Assembly: GCF_036370855.1 (NCBI RefSeq)
Contig: NC_088103.1
Coordinates: 10,975,404 to 11,039,403, forward strand
DNA from: Dromaius novaehollandiae
Taxonomy: Eukaryota; Chordata; Aves; Casuariiformes; Dromaiidae
Direction of reading: 5' to 3'
DNA length: 64,000 nucleotides
Of the stretch, positions 50,401 through 60,300 are shown piece by piece (the stretch's first letter is position 1; every line of letters starts with the position of its first letter). The translations under genes were made by a program, and so were the position numbers. Under the pieces are notes generated by a model. It was not told the DNA's origin, made no database searches, and saw nothing but the letters and a program-made list of their open reading frames with translations.

Positions 50401-53152
50401 CAAATCTGAATGTGACTTTTGAAATTATTCATGTGCTGACAAAATGTTCTTCACATTCCTATTCCTTCATTTTCAGAGTTTAACACCAACTAAGAATATT
50501 GAGGTTAGATCAAACAATTACATTGCAACAGTTTCTATTTACCCTCCCTGAAATTAGAGACAGGAACTAGAATGGCTGTATATAGTGACCTTACAATAGG
50601 AACAGTTAGAATAAGCTGAAGAAAAAAAAAAAAAAAAAAAAGATAAAGTGTTGCTGAATATATCCAGTAAGGCTAATATGTGGCTGCATACAATGTTTTA
50701 ACTAACACTGAGGATATAAAGTGGATATATTGCAAAGACCCATACAAGGACAAAGTCATTATGCCTCTGCAAGAGCCCTCTCATTAAATTCAGTACATTA
50801 ACATATTTTCCATCTTGTTCATATAAAAAAGACAAAGATGTCTTTTATAACCAGATATAAAACTATTCTGTTAATGTATTATTGTTATTTATCTTTACCG
50901 TCCAAAATGAGAACAGTTGGAAAACTGTACCTTTGCAAACTTAAAAAATGGCCTGGGATCCTTTCTGAAGTATTCTATATCAAACATTGCTTGAGGATCT
51001 GGAAGGTCTGGAAAGTCTACAGCAAGGCGTGCGTAGATGCCATCTCTTGATCTAAAGTCAGGTATTCCACAAGACACGGAAACCTGAAATATATTTTTGC
51101 AATGTTAAATAAGCAGAACTATACATATTTGGCTACAAAGAGTTGCTACAATACAACATATTTGTGAAACCACACTTCTGAGTGCTAACTGATATTAAGA
51201 ACAAAACCAGTCTGAGTTATCCATATTTATTTTTGTTTTGGGGGGTTGTTTTTGGACCAATTCCCAAATAACAAGCAGGTGAAACAAAGTCTGACAACCC
51301 AAGCAAAAAAAACCTTAGTGCAATCCATAAAGGCAGTAACAGCACACCAGCACTTACTTTTAGTACTGAAAGTTCTGTAACAAGTACACAAAGATTTAAA
51401 ATAGTTTTGCATTAAATTTGAATTAGGAAGTGTTCACTGATCTGCTAACTTAGCATTGGACAAAGTGGCTGGTACTTTACATGCTAAAGCAGTAACAGAA
51501 TAGATTCTTACTTCTGATGAATAAAACCCTTTTGATCAACAAACTAAGCTAAGCATTGTAGTGTTTGATAAGACTAATTTATTGTTCCAAACTATCCCAA
51601 AATACTACGAGAAGAGGAGGAAAAAACGGTGTATGATAGCAATTAGAGAATGAGCAAGACTGGGTAATAGAAGTAGCAGCGCTTTTCTGACAAACTGGTC
51701 TGATTTGGATCATTCACCTTTTCTGAATAACGTCACACTCTCCATATATCAACGACTGACTTTTGTACCATGATCAGGCTCATAGATAAAAAGCTGCAAA
51801 TGTACAACTCTTCACAAACTTTGTTCAGTAAAACAGTGAGTAATCTTGCTACCACAGTAGAGCAGCACAGCTTAAAAGCAGAACTCAGACTACTGGAAAT
51901 CCAATCAAAGCCCAGTTATAATCATTTTTCTTTTGAGTCCTATTCTTCTACTCCTTCTAGTCCAGTCAGGCTATGGTAAGAGATTTACTGAGATTTCATT
52001 AAAAAACATTACCTTTGTTTCAGAAGAAAAAAGACTAGGATAGAAATGTTCTGAAATGGGTAGATACGATTTTATTCTGTAACTATTTTGCATAAATACT
52101 AGACAAGTAATGAAGCAATTGTTTAAGAGTTTAAATGTTAATGAATATTTTCTTAAAAGAAGAGAGATCTTGTCATTTCCAGTTTTAAATTCCAGTCTCG
52201 CAGTGTACATGGTTCAAGAGGACAGCTGTACCTCCTCTTCTCATCTAATGTCAGTTATTTGATCACAAACATTCCTGGAGTCAGATCATCTGCATGCTGT
52301 AAAGCACGGGATGAGAATTGAACCAACTACCTGTCTATTCTCACACTGTCATTGTGGCAATACGTACCCCTGCTCCAGTCAAGACCATTATTTTTTTGCA
52401 TTCTTGTAGAAGTTTCACAGCATCATCAATAGTATTAATATCTTTTCGTTTTTTTCTTTTTGGTGGTTCTGAAAGAATGTTTATAACAATCTGCCACAGC
52501 GTCATGTCATCCAGTTCAGGTGGAGGGATTGTTTCTGGTAGCAGATCTTTCAGAATTGTCCGTGGGTCTGTACCTAACATGAGATGCTGCTGAACAAAAG
52601 TGTAGGGACCTAACAAAGAAAATTAAAATATATATATATAATTATTTGAAATCAACATTCAAGTATTTCAGGTGGCTATGCTCACTATTCCATTTATTAA
52701 TGCTCACTACTTCATCTTATTAATCCAGTATAATGGCTTGTTTATCCAAAACCATGCATGTCTTACTCTAAATTCTGAGCTAGGATTTTGTTTTTGTTGG
52801 AATTACTTTATGTTAACCCATGACGAGTTCTTAGAAAGTTTGTCAGATGCTTGGAGACTCTTAAAAGATCACATATCTAGAAACATGATTTTCATAATTC
52901 GTCTCCATCTTATTATTCCATTCTTTGCATTTTTCCAGTATTTTATAGGCTATATACAGAAATAAGTTGAACAGACAACATAAATATGCTTATCTTTTGG
53001 TCATATTATAAAATACCACTCTAAATAAACAAATAGGGCCCAGGAACATCTCGATTTTTTGTTGTTCTTATGATTATCTACCCCTAACGATTCCAGGCAT
53101 GACTTCCTAAAGCCATCAAATCCATCTTTCAAAAAAAAAAAAAAAAAGAAAG

Positions 53153-53190
<38 letters not shown>

Positions 53191-54356
53191 GAGCAGTAGA
53201 AGGAAAAAAAGGTAAATCTTAAGAAGCTAAACTGACAAAGAAGACCCAGATAGCTATCACTAAGGCTAATTACTATACACATAAATAAAACAAACATCAC
53301 ATATATTTACTCTAAAGCTGTGATTCTGTAACAAGGGATCAGCAACATATGGGCAGATTTCAAGTGAAATACTGTGTTGCCGTAAGATGTTTTCTTGCTG
53401 CTATTCTTATCAATACTGACAAAGTGATCATGGTGGTACTACCATGCCTGTGTAAGACACAAGACCTCAGGCTCCAGCCCCAGGAGGACCTGGAAGCCCC
53501 TTCCCCACAAAAGCCACCAGTCACCTGATCAGCACCTGTCTTACCTCTGTGCAAGGCAAAACCTACTATTTTCTACCAACTTCCTAACTACCATGCTTAA
53601 CTTTAAATATGCAATAGATAGGCCAACTCATAATTCCCAGAGTGATATAACCCGTAGGACAGTAAGGCCTATGGACTGATTTGGCTAAAATCACATTAGA
53701 ATCAGCTCCTTGTTCCTTCAAGTATAAATAATGCTAAGTAAGTAGGTTAGAAATATGCCATAAACCTGTTCAGTTTACTGAGTTTGTGTGTGTACTTTTA
53801 ATATAGATCAGGGCAGGATTTCTACACAAAAAAGCTATTGACAATTTTAATGTAAATACAGTAAGTTTAAAGAGATTCATTTTTAATCTCCTTAAACATC
53901 ACACACAATACTGTCAGCAATTCTAAGCTGCTGAAAAAGTAGTATTTGAAAGTCTTTTGCAACAGCAAAAGAAATTATTTGAAGACAGGGAAGAATTAAG
54001 TAACTTTTCAAAAGTAAACAGAAGCTAAAAGAACACTATTGAAGTTTCTACCTATACGTGGTCTTGGAGTCCAATCGCTAGAACTTGCATGTGAGGCTCT
54101 GTCATCTTCATCGCTATCACAGGAATGGAAACCATTGGCTATGATTTCATCACTGAAAAGGAAGTTATCTGCAAGACAGCACAACAGTGACATATTACAA
54201 CACTTGAGGCAAATGGTACAGTTCATATATATGGCACAGATATATATTTAAATACATCACAGAACCTAAAATGGTGTGCTTCTAAAGCTGACTTACAATG
54301 TATTACAAATAAAATGACAAGCATTTTTGCTGTTTAAAGACATAATTTTTCTATCC

Positions 54357-54393
<37 letters not shown>

Positions 54394-56981
54394 TTTGTAG
54401 ATATCATTCCAAGACTTCATTAGAATTGCTGCAGGATTTATTATATTAATGCTGGCCTTCAGTGTGCTGGATGTTGACCTTAGTGACTTTTCATTCTATA
54501 AAGTGCTGGGCACTGTGGGTTTTTTGTATTTTTAAAATAACTCCAAATGTTTGAAAATTGTGATTCTTTTCTCTTACAACCCTTCACACAGCTCTCACTC
54601 TGAAACTGAATACAGTTAAATTAATGTGCTACCATTTATAGATCAATCTTTGACTAGGTTTTAAGAGCACAACACTAAAAAAAAAGATACACAATCAGAC
54701 ACAACTGCGTTACAGAAATTTTGTAGGTTGTCATCTGTCAGCTGAGCTGCAATAGCTGACCACGTTTTCTGTCATAACTGAAACAGGATAAAAGCACGCA
54801 CACTGTGTACGCAGCATTATCCTGTTTCAAGTATGACAGAAAATGTGCTGTCTTGAGCCATCTGCATGAAACTTAACTCATCCATTTTACCTCGCAGCAG
54901 GGTTTGGTTAAGAGTGCCACATGGTTACTTTGGCTCAGCCAGCGGCCTTAAGCCAGAGTAACTCAATCTAACTTGATCGTGTGTCTAGATTAAGGAGCCC
55001 AGAGAGGAAAGGGGTACTTGTTTTACAACATGCATTAAGCTTACTGACGTAACATTTAGAGGGAAACATAAATTTCAACCTCAGCAGCTTATCAGAATAT
55101 GAGCTGCTAGGACTTTTATTTTGTCCTTCTTACTTCTTAGAAATAGGCACAGCAACCATAGCTTAATTTGTTGAAAAACCCAAGATTATAAACAAATGAG
55201 ACAAGTTTCAGTCATGCTCTCCAAAGCAAAGAATCTTTATAGCAGTTTTCAACCTTTCCTTGAATAAAGCTTTCTAATATTTTAGCTCGGTTACTTCACT
55301 CTTAGATAAAGAGCACCACAGAACATCATCATTTTTGTTCAGTTTGTGCTGTTGTATTCTTTGCCTTTTCCTCACTTGCGTTCATGCTTTATTCTGATTA
55401 GAATGGAAAAAAGCAGAGGACAGAACTTCACTTTTTATACCCGCTGTTTTGTTCTTCTGCAATTACTATCACTTATTATTAACCTACATATTTACAGCAA
55501 TTTTTCATTCCATCTCATTATGCATGAAGTTAGTGACTATATTACAAAGAAAAAAGTTATGAAGAAAAAGTGATTAGTACACATCAGTAAATGGGAAGTG
55601 TTAGTTTTAATAAAACTACCTTTATGTTTTCTATGCAAAGAATCAAAGCCTACATTATTAAAGACTCAGATCACACAAAGGTCACCAATTATCTTGTATT
55701 TGGGAAACATTGTGATAAACGGGCTAAAGCAACTGTTTCAATTGTATAACACTCCCTGCCTAGTTATTTGATTCCTCGAAGGAATAAGGGTAATTCTTGC
55801 CAGAAGTAACCAATACAAAGCAGAACATGCCCGGGGGGTTGAGTGACTTGAGCAAGGCTTCATACACGGCATTTATAAAAGATCATTAGTTCAACTCTTC
55901 TAATGAAGTTTCTGAACAACAGGGCTGCTCCACGTACAGCTCCCCTTCCCTCCTGCATAGCTCTGGCACCAGCACAAACTGTCCGCACAGCTTTACTCAG
56001 CAAAGGAAAAATAGCCGTAACTGCATGTAGAGACCTCATTGGCAGAACGCAACGTCTTTTACCATGGAAGAAGTCTCTCTCAAGCACTACCTTAAAAAAA
56101 ATAAATAAATTTCGGTAACGCAAAGTACTTTTGTACAGACGCTGCCCGAACAGCCTGCCTCCAGCATGTACTTTCAGAGGCTCATAGCCCGGGTCTGCGC
56201 TCCAGCCACTGCAGGAGCTGGTCAGCACAGCTGCTCCCGTCCCTTTTCACGAAAGCTTCTAAGAAGCATAAATACAAATAATTACCACAGCAGAGACTGC
56301 GAGGAGGAAACGGGACTTGCGATTTTTCGTTTTTAGTAACTTTTTACTGCCAGCAACATCGCAAAGACAAAAAAAACCGCTTTCAGAAGGGAGAGCTGCG
56401 CCCACCCCCTCCCGCGCCGCCGGCCCGAGGGGCGGCAGGGGCTCGGCCGAGCCGCCCCGCGCTGCCCGCCCCGCCGCCCGCGCCCCCCGGCCGCCCGCCC
56501 CCCGCCGCTGCTCACCGGGCTGCGGGGCCGGCGCGGCGGCCGCCCCGTTTGAACACTGCGCCCGCCTGCAGCCAATGGCCGCCGCCGCCGCCGCCGCCGC
56601 GCCGGGCGCCGCCTCCGCCCCCTCCCCCCGGCCCCGCGGCCGCGGAGGCGGCTCCGCCCGGGGCAGGCCCCGCGGCCCGGCCCTATTGTCCGCGCCGCTC
56701 CGGCCCGCCGCCGCTTCGCCGTCGTCCTCCTCGTCCTCCTCCTCCTCGCCGCCGCCGCCGCGATCGGCGGTCACGGCCGCCGCCGCCGCGCCCGGCAGCG
56801 CCGCCGCCACAGCGGCGGCGGGCGCCGGCCCCGCGCCCCGCTCCGGGCGTTGTGCAGGCGCCGCGCCCCGCCCGCCGCCGCCGTCTTCCGAGTCGAGGCG
56901 CTGGCGCTTCGGAGCGGGCTCGGCGCTCCCGGCCGCGCCGCCGTCGCGGGGCTGGAGGAGCGGGCTCTCCCCGTCCGCCAT
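35081..56981 (-). CDS. SIRT1: SIRT1, complete (9 coding exons, NAD-dependent protein deacetylase)
   Basis: SIRT1 is the nuclear sirtuin that removes acetyl groups from histones, p53, PGC-1alpha, FOXO and other proteins, using NAD+ and releasing nicotinamide and O-acetyl-ADP-ribose. Coding exons in transcript order: 56981-56516, 54168-54052, 52609-52368, 51083-50931, 47748-47601, 42866-42787, 38409-38223, 36884-36324, 35400-35081. They sum to 2274 nt, i.e. 757 residues plus TAA; human SIRT1 has 747. All introns are GT-AG and all phases agree. Visible features: acidic Ala/Gly-rich N terminus, basic KRQR at 25-28, a second nuclear localisation signal PPKRKKRK in exon 3, GAG...GIPDFRS NAD-binding residues, catalytic His 375 (human H363), zinc cysteines 383, 386, 407 and 410, and the C-terminal ESA-like segment. 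No disruption was seen. Confidence 0.97.
35401..36323 (-). other. SIRT1: SIRT1 intron 8
   Basis: Plain AT-rich intron with an A tract at about 36238-36253. Nothing else recognised. Confidence 0.75.
36324..36884 (-). CDS. SIRT1: SIRT1 coding exon 8
   Basis: Residues 465-652. It starts [20 protein letters not shown], with the end of the catalytic core ([13 protein letters not shown]). A long, low-conservation Ser/Pro/Glu-rich linker follows, and the exon closes with the conserved segment [17 protein letters not shown]. The linker (about 515-630) is the most diverged part relative to human, as expected for a disordered region. Confidence 0.96.
36885..38222 (-). other. SIRT1: SIRT1 intron 7
   Basis: It has a T run followed by a TA-rich patch at about 37688-37712. 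No other content recognised. Confidence 0.75.
38223..38409 (-). CDS. SIRT1: SIRT1 coding exon 7
   Basis: Residues 403-465. It reads [20 protein letters not shown], with the second pair of zinc cysteines (407 and 410), then [19 protein letters not shown] and [18 protein letters not shown] is part of the NAD-binding Rossmann fold. Confidence 0.97.
41631..41660. repeat. Perfect inverted repeat, 13-bp arms, 4-nt loop
   Basis: TTAAAATACCTAA (41631-41643) and TTAGGTATTTTAA (41648-41660) flank the loop ATGG. Confidence 0.96.
41669..41687. repeat. Perfect inverted repeat, 8-bp arms, 3-nt loop
   Basis: AGTCTTCT (41669-41676) and AGAAGACT (41680-41687), starting 9 bases after the 13-bp inverted repeat. 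The surrounding AGAGAAAGTCT string is repeated to about 41708. Confidence 0.88.
42787..42866 (-). CDS. SIRT1: SIRT1 coding exon 6 (80 nt)
   Basis: Residues 376-402. It reads [20 protein letters not shown], then RGDIFNQ. It carries the first zinc-binding pair, Cys 383 and Cys 386. Acceptor CCCATCAG, donor GTAAAA on the - strand. Confidence 0.96.
42972..42997. repeat. Microsatellite (AAAT)n
   Basis: About five uninterrupted AAAT units in SIRT1 intron 5, close to exon 6. Confidence 0.95.
45412..45431. repeat. Perfect inverted repeat, 9-bp arms, 2-nt loop
   Basis: AACAGCCAC (45412-45420) and GTGGCTGTT (45423-45431) flank TT. Confidence 0.9.
45671..45830. repeat. Diverged repeat family, copy b (SIRT1 intron 5)
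   Basis: It starts TTGAGCGCCAGGGTTACCGC and includes GTTCCAGTACTAAGGCTGAC. It aligns by eye with copy c at 46303-46450 over about 150 bp. A shorter relative starts near 45452 (GTGCCAGTATCAGAACTGAC). Origin unknown: an old duplication or a decayed mobile element. Confidence 0.6.
46303..46450. repeat. Diverged repeat family, copy c (SIRT1 intron 5)
   Basis: It starts TTGAGAGCAGGGGTTACTGC and includes CCTAGAGG and GTTCCAGTATCAACGCTGGC, 632 bp from the equivalent start of copy b. Both copies end near a TGATC..GA string, so the homology seems to span the whole unit. Confidence 0.6.
46999..47027. repeat. Homopurine tract A10(GA)n
   Basis: A run 46999-47008 followed by GA repeats to 47027, in SIRT1 intron 5. 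Confidence 0.95.
47347..47408. repeat. Tandem duplication, 31-bp unit, two copies
   Basis: Two adjacent 31-bp units (47347-47377 and 47378-47408) start TGAAGAAAATGTTTCTCAAC and differ only at the last base. Near-identity points to a recent event. Confidence 0.96.
47601..47748 (-). CDS. SIRT1: SIRT1 coding exon 5 (catalytic histidine)
   Basis: Residues 327-376. It reads [18 protein letters not shown], then [15 protein letters not shown], ending IIQCHG. His 375 in QCHG is the general base (human H363). TQNID is the sirtuin NAD-pocket signature. Confidence 0.97.
47749..50930 (-). other. SIRT1: SIRT1 intron 4, 3.2 kb
   Basis: It contains an A20 run (50622-50641) and an imperfect AGTGTCAAATAA direct repeat at about 48058-48092. 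No other recognisable content. Confidence 0.75.
50622..50641. repeat. Poly(A) tract, 20 nt
   Basis: Uninterrupted A run in SIRT1 intron 4. No retroposon body recognised next to it. Confidence 0.9.
50931..51083 (-). CDS. SIRT1: SIRT1 coding exon 4
   Basis: Residues 276-326. It reads [20 protein letters not shown], then [26 protein letters not shown] with the preceding TGAG of exon 3 forms the NAD-binding cofactor loop. Phase 0 at both ends. Confidence 0.97.
51084..52367 (-). other. SIRT1: SIRT1 intron 3, 1.3 kb
   Basis: Plain AT-rich intron; nothing recognised. Confidence 0.75.
52368..52609 (-). CDS. SIRT1: SIRT1 coding exon 3
   Basis: Residues 195-275. It reads [20 protein letters not shown], then the helical allosteric region with TIPPPELDD. 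That segment includes the glutamate needed for small-molecule activation in human SIRT1 (E230). Next come the basic PPKRKKRK nuclear localisation signal and VLTGAG at the start of the Rossmann fold. Confidence 0.97.
52610..54051 (-). other. SIRT1: SIRT1 intron 2, 1.4 kb
   Basis: It contains a short AT run just beyond exon 3 (about 52626-52642) and a 58-nt homopurine tract (53131-53188). No other content recognised. Confidence 0.75.
53131..53188. repeat. SIRT1: Homopurine tract A17 plus (GA)n, 58 nt
   Basis: A17, then an AAAG-like stretch, then about 15 GA units. On the transcribed SIRT1 strand it is a long pyrimidine tract (CT then T). Confidence 0.96.
54052..54168 (-). CDS. SIRT1: SIRT1 coding exon 2
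   Basis: Residues 156-195. It reads [20 protein letters not shown], then [20 protein letters not shown]. Near-identical to the human DNLLFGDEII segment, which fixes the exon 1-2 junction. Confidence 0.96.
54360..54390. repeat. Poly(T) tract, 31 nt
   Basis: Uninterrupted T run; on the SIRT1 sense strand it is poly(A). Confidence 0.95.
54758..54852. repeat. Long hairpin, about 30-bp stem, 25-nt loop
   Basis: 54758-54791 pairs with 54817-54852. The core is TTTTCTGTCATA then TGAAACAGGATAA against its complement. There is one 2-nt internal mismatch (54777-54778 with 54830-54831), one G-T wobble and one 2-nt bulge near the base. The length suits a pre-miRNA or a small palindromic transposon. No miRNA name is recognised. 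It could fold on either strand. Confidence 0.85.
56516..56981 (-). CDS. SIRT1: SIRT1 coding exon 1 (start codon)
   Basis: Residues 1-155 plus one base. The ATG at 56981-56979 sits in a good Kozak context (A at -3, G at +4). It begins [20 protein letters not shown] and includes [10 protein letters not shown], a likely nuclear localisation signal matching human RKRPRRD. An acidic EEEEDEEDD run and alanine tracts follow. The donor is GTGAGC at 56515-56514. Human exon 1 ends at IGYR; here the frame continues about 18 residues beyond IGC ([17 protein letters not shown]) before the donor. Extremely GC-rich. Confidence 0.9.
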
Positions 56982-57300
56982 CTTGGAAGAGCAACCGCCG
57001 CCCGCCCGGCGCAGCGCGCAGCAGCGCTCCGCCACGGCCCCCTCCCCCACCCCCAGGGAGCGATTTAAACGTGGCACGTGACCGCGCCACCGCCCACGCG
57101 GCACCCGCCCCGCAGCGCCCGCAACAACAACAAACCGGGTCACGTGGGGGGGTGAGGCGGAGGGGAGGGGCGCGGCCAGCGTCACGTGACCCTCGCGCCG
57201 GCGGAGCCCTCGCCCTCGCCCGGCAGCGCCCCCGCCCCTCCTCCCCGCGACGCGCACGCCCCTCGCGCCACGGCCGTTGATCGTCACGTGGCCGCGCGGA
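56982..57300 (-). promoter_or_regulatory. SIRT1: SIRT1 5'UTR and core promoter with four CACGTG E-boxes
   Basis: CACGTG occurs at 57075-57080, 57141-57146, 57183-57188 and 57285-57290. Three of them have a TCACGTG flank, and the one at 57182-57189 is the full TCACGTGA. A TTTAAAT element (about 57062-57069) lies roughly 80 bp upstream of the ATG, so initiation near 57.03-57.04 kb with a 5'UTR of about 55 nt is plausible; the human 5'UTR is similarly short. Factor binding is inferred from motifs only. Confidence 0.7.
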
Positions 57301-57360
57301 GCCGCCCCCGGGGGGGGCGGGGTGCCGCCGCGGGGCGCGTCAGCGCTTGTGAGCGGTGCC

Positions 57361-60300
57361 CGTGCGTTACCCCAGGAGGGGGGAGAAAGGCGGGAGGAAC
57401 CTCGTGTGCCCTGAAGTTTGTCTCCCCTGCCCGAAGTCCGCCCCAGGAGCTGCCGCCTGTGGTGGGACAGTGCCTGCAAATGGCGGTTTCATGCTTCCTT
57501 TGCAGGTCCAGCCGTTTCTCTCGTTTAGTATTCAAAGACACTCAGTTTTCTTTAAAACGAGCTGTAGATGAGGATATACTATTCGCAGTGGATCTTGCTG
57601 AAGGAAAAAAAAAAGGTGTTTGCTGTCACTGACTTTAAGTACTCTGTTGGATTCCTCTATAGCTGTCTTGGGGTTGGTAGGATTAAACCTGCCACCAAAA
57701 CCTGTAAGAATCTCTCTTGGTACGTTTGCTTGTCAGCGTTACCGAAAGGTTTGTAAATGCTTTTCTGGAAACACGGCACTGACCTGAGGATACAAGGAGA
57801 AATACTTTTGGGTTTCAGCTTCTGCTGGGGCGGACAGCTTGTCTGCTGACTGCATGAGAAATATTTTTGCACCTGTTGGTTGAGCTTTTGGTAGGGATGG
57901 TTGAACGTCACTGTGCTACGCAAACTCTTGCGTTAGAAGAAGTTTTGTGTGGGTTGTTCAGAAGCCATCTGAACATGTTCTAAGAATGGAGCCCGCTCAA
58001 TTTACTGGAGACCTGACGGTAAACTGCAAGAGCAGGGGTTTCCTCTAGTGACATTCACAACTTCATTTGTTTTTGTGTCCTCGTTCCCTAACGGCACACA
58101 CACTAGTAGCTGTGGTGACCTGTGTTTTTAGTGACCTCTGTTATTTAAACACTAGTTGTAGAGGCAGTCTTGCAATGGCCAGCCTTGAGGCTGCATTGTG
58201 GACCATCGTTGGATAGTAAACATAGAGCTACCGCATGTGGGTTTTCTTCGATTATTTTGTCTCTTTGTACCTGGAAGTTTTGTCTGGATAGGATCTGGCC
58301 ACTTCCCTGCGCCCTTCTGATGTCCGCAGCCCTAAATAGCGCAGTAGGCGTCCAGATTTCCACGTGGCACTAAATAACCATAATGCACACAGCTAGGAGA
58401 GCTGACTCCAGGCTTTGGCTGCTGTGCAATATGAATAGACTGTAAATAATATTTGTAATTAAATTTTATATTTTGTTATGCATATGATTTCTGTTTTTGT
58501 CTGTCTTGACTTTGTTTTCCTTTGCAGGAGGGCATTGACTAAGATGGTAGGTATTTAGATGCTTAACTCACACTGTGCATGGGCATCTTTTCTGCCGCAC
58601 CTTGCAAGATACAGTAGTGATCAGACAGCTATACAGTTGTTATCCTGTTGCTTTTGTACCCTCTATGACATTCTGGAATTTTAGGAAAACAGAATTTTGG
58701 ACTGGACACAGTTCAAACATGTGGTCAACAGGGGTCTGCATGATGAAATTTTATTTAGTAGAAGTGAAACAGAGGTGGCTGAGGGAACTGCCCTTGGAAG
58801 ACATGCTTGCTGTTCTTTCATTTTTGTGATTTGCTGAGTTTCAGTTGAAATACCAATGTGAAAGACATCAGAGGATAGTTTTATTTCTTTTACTTGTATT
58901 TCTTGCTGTATAGATAGGCTCTGGAATGTATAACATATGTTTGTTTTCTCTTTCACCGTAACGAATTAAAGAATGAAATAACACCAGACAGCTATATGAA
59001 GTGTGGGCTGAATTAGCTTTACAGCATCATTTCACTGGCTTACTTGTTCCTGAACTGAGCTGATATTAATCAGTTTGTTTTCAAAAAATCAACTCTGAAT
59101 TTTTAAAGGAGAAATATTTTTTGCAGCTGCTTTGGTGTTATTACCTAAGAATTACCTACCCACATAAATGTTTTGATCTAAGCTTTATGGCTATAAATGT
59201 AAATACTGTTTTGTTTAATGTGCTACTGCTTAATATCACCAGCTATTTACAGAATAGTTTTAGTGAATTTATTACAATAAAGTATCTAAGTTTAGTGGCA
59301 AGGCCAAGATTAGGCAGGCTGAATTTATCCCTTTCAGGCCTTCGTACCATCAGCTTTAAAAAAAAGCTGTACCTTTGGTTTAAACTGTTGATGCTTGGTT
59401 TGGGCTTCGAAAGGAATTGTTTTATACGTAGCTGATTTTATAGGCAGTAAATGTAATTGTGAGGAAAAAAATCTATTTTTTTTCCTGTTTCTTTCGCTTG
59501 TTAATAACAAGACCTCTAGATAAACATACCCTTTCTGAAAGTTTACGTTTCTTTTACTGAGGACATGTTTCTCAAAAACAAGCTGTGAAGTAACTGAATG
59601 TGAATCATAGCAGGTTTTTTAATTATTCTACACAAATTTGAATGCATGCATTCTTTATCCTTAGTGAAGCTGAGATAAGATCCAGGATTTTTATAACACC
59701 ACATGCATGATGCTTTTGTCAGCTATAAAGGAGAGGTGTGACTTTGATATTGTAACTTGGGTGCATATTTATGTTAAGACAGTATTCTAATGAAGAAAAT
59801 GTCTCACCTAAGTAAGTGCATGATCTAAAGCTTTCTGGAAAAGGTAGGAGTGAGGAAATGAATCAAGGTTCCTAAAGCTGATGCTAATGTTGCAAGCATT
59901 TCTGCGTGTTAATAGTGTTAGAGCAGTAGTTGCCCCTAAATTGGGAAGCCGGTTTGGTGCTGCTTAGGTCCCCTCCTGTTTCTGCAGCTCTAAGTGTGTG
60001 TTGGGACAAGGACAGAGCATGAAATGCAAAACTCAATTATATTGTGCCTTGGACTTTGTGAAAATGTGTACTTTTTGTCCTCAGGAAGCAAAACAACTAA
60101 AGTCAATTGAGAAGAAGTGATATTGGAAGAATTTGATGTATTTTAAGGGAATAAATTCCTGCTTAATCGGTTCAAATACAGATTTACAGATTTTGCTGAT
60201 TTATTTAAAGGGCCATTTTGCACTTCTGTAAGTTGATGGTAAACCTTCTGTTATACTGAACCAAGATTTGGTGTCATGTTGTTTCACTTGTAAGTGACTC

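Larger units (their letters stand above)
54169..56515 (-). other. SIRT1: SIRT1 intron 1, 2.35 kb
   Basis: It contains a T31 tract (54360-54390) and a 95-nt hairpin (54758-54852), both listed separately. GC content rises sharply above about 56.39 kb where the CpG island begins. Confidence 0.8.
56390..57360. promoter_or_regulatory. SIRT1: CpG island covering SIRT1 exon 1 and promoter
   Basis: Dense CpG and very high GC over about 1 kb, falling off abruptly on both sides. It covers the 5' end of intron 1, exon 1 and the upstream region. Confidence 0.9.

Noticed and set aside
56317-57081. 254-codon + strand open frame antisense to SIRT1 exon 1
   Set aside because: Pro/Arg/Ala-rich mirror of GC-rich coding and promoter DNA, with no family resemblance and no splice context.
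57141-57176. G-rich run in the SIRT1 promoter that could form a G-quadruplex
   Set aside because: G runs of 3 or more are present, but such runs are common in CpG islands and nothing singles this one out.
56259-57479. 406-codon - strand open frame across the SIRT1 CpG island
   Set aside because: Only 56516-56981 is coding (SIRT1 exon 1). The rest stays open because GC-rich sequence has few stops; it runs into promoter on one side and intron 1 on the other.
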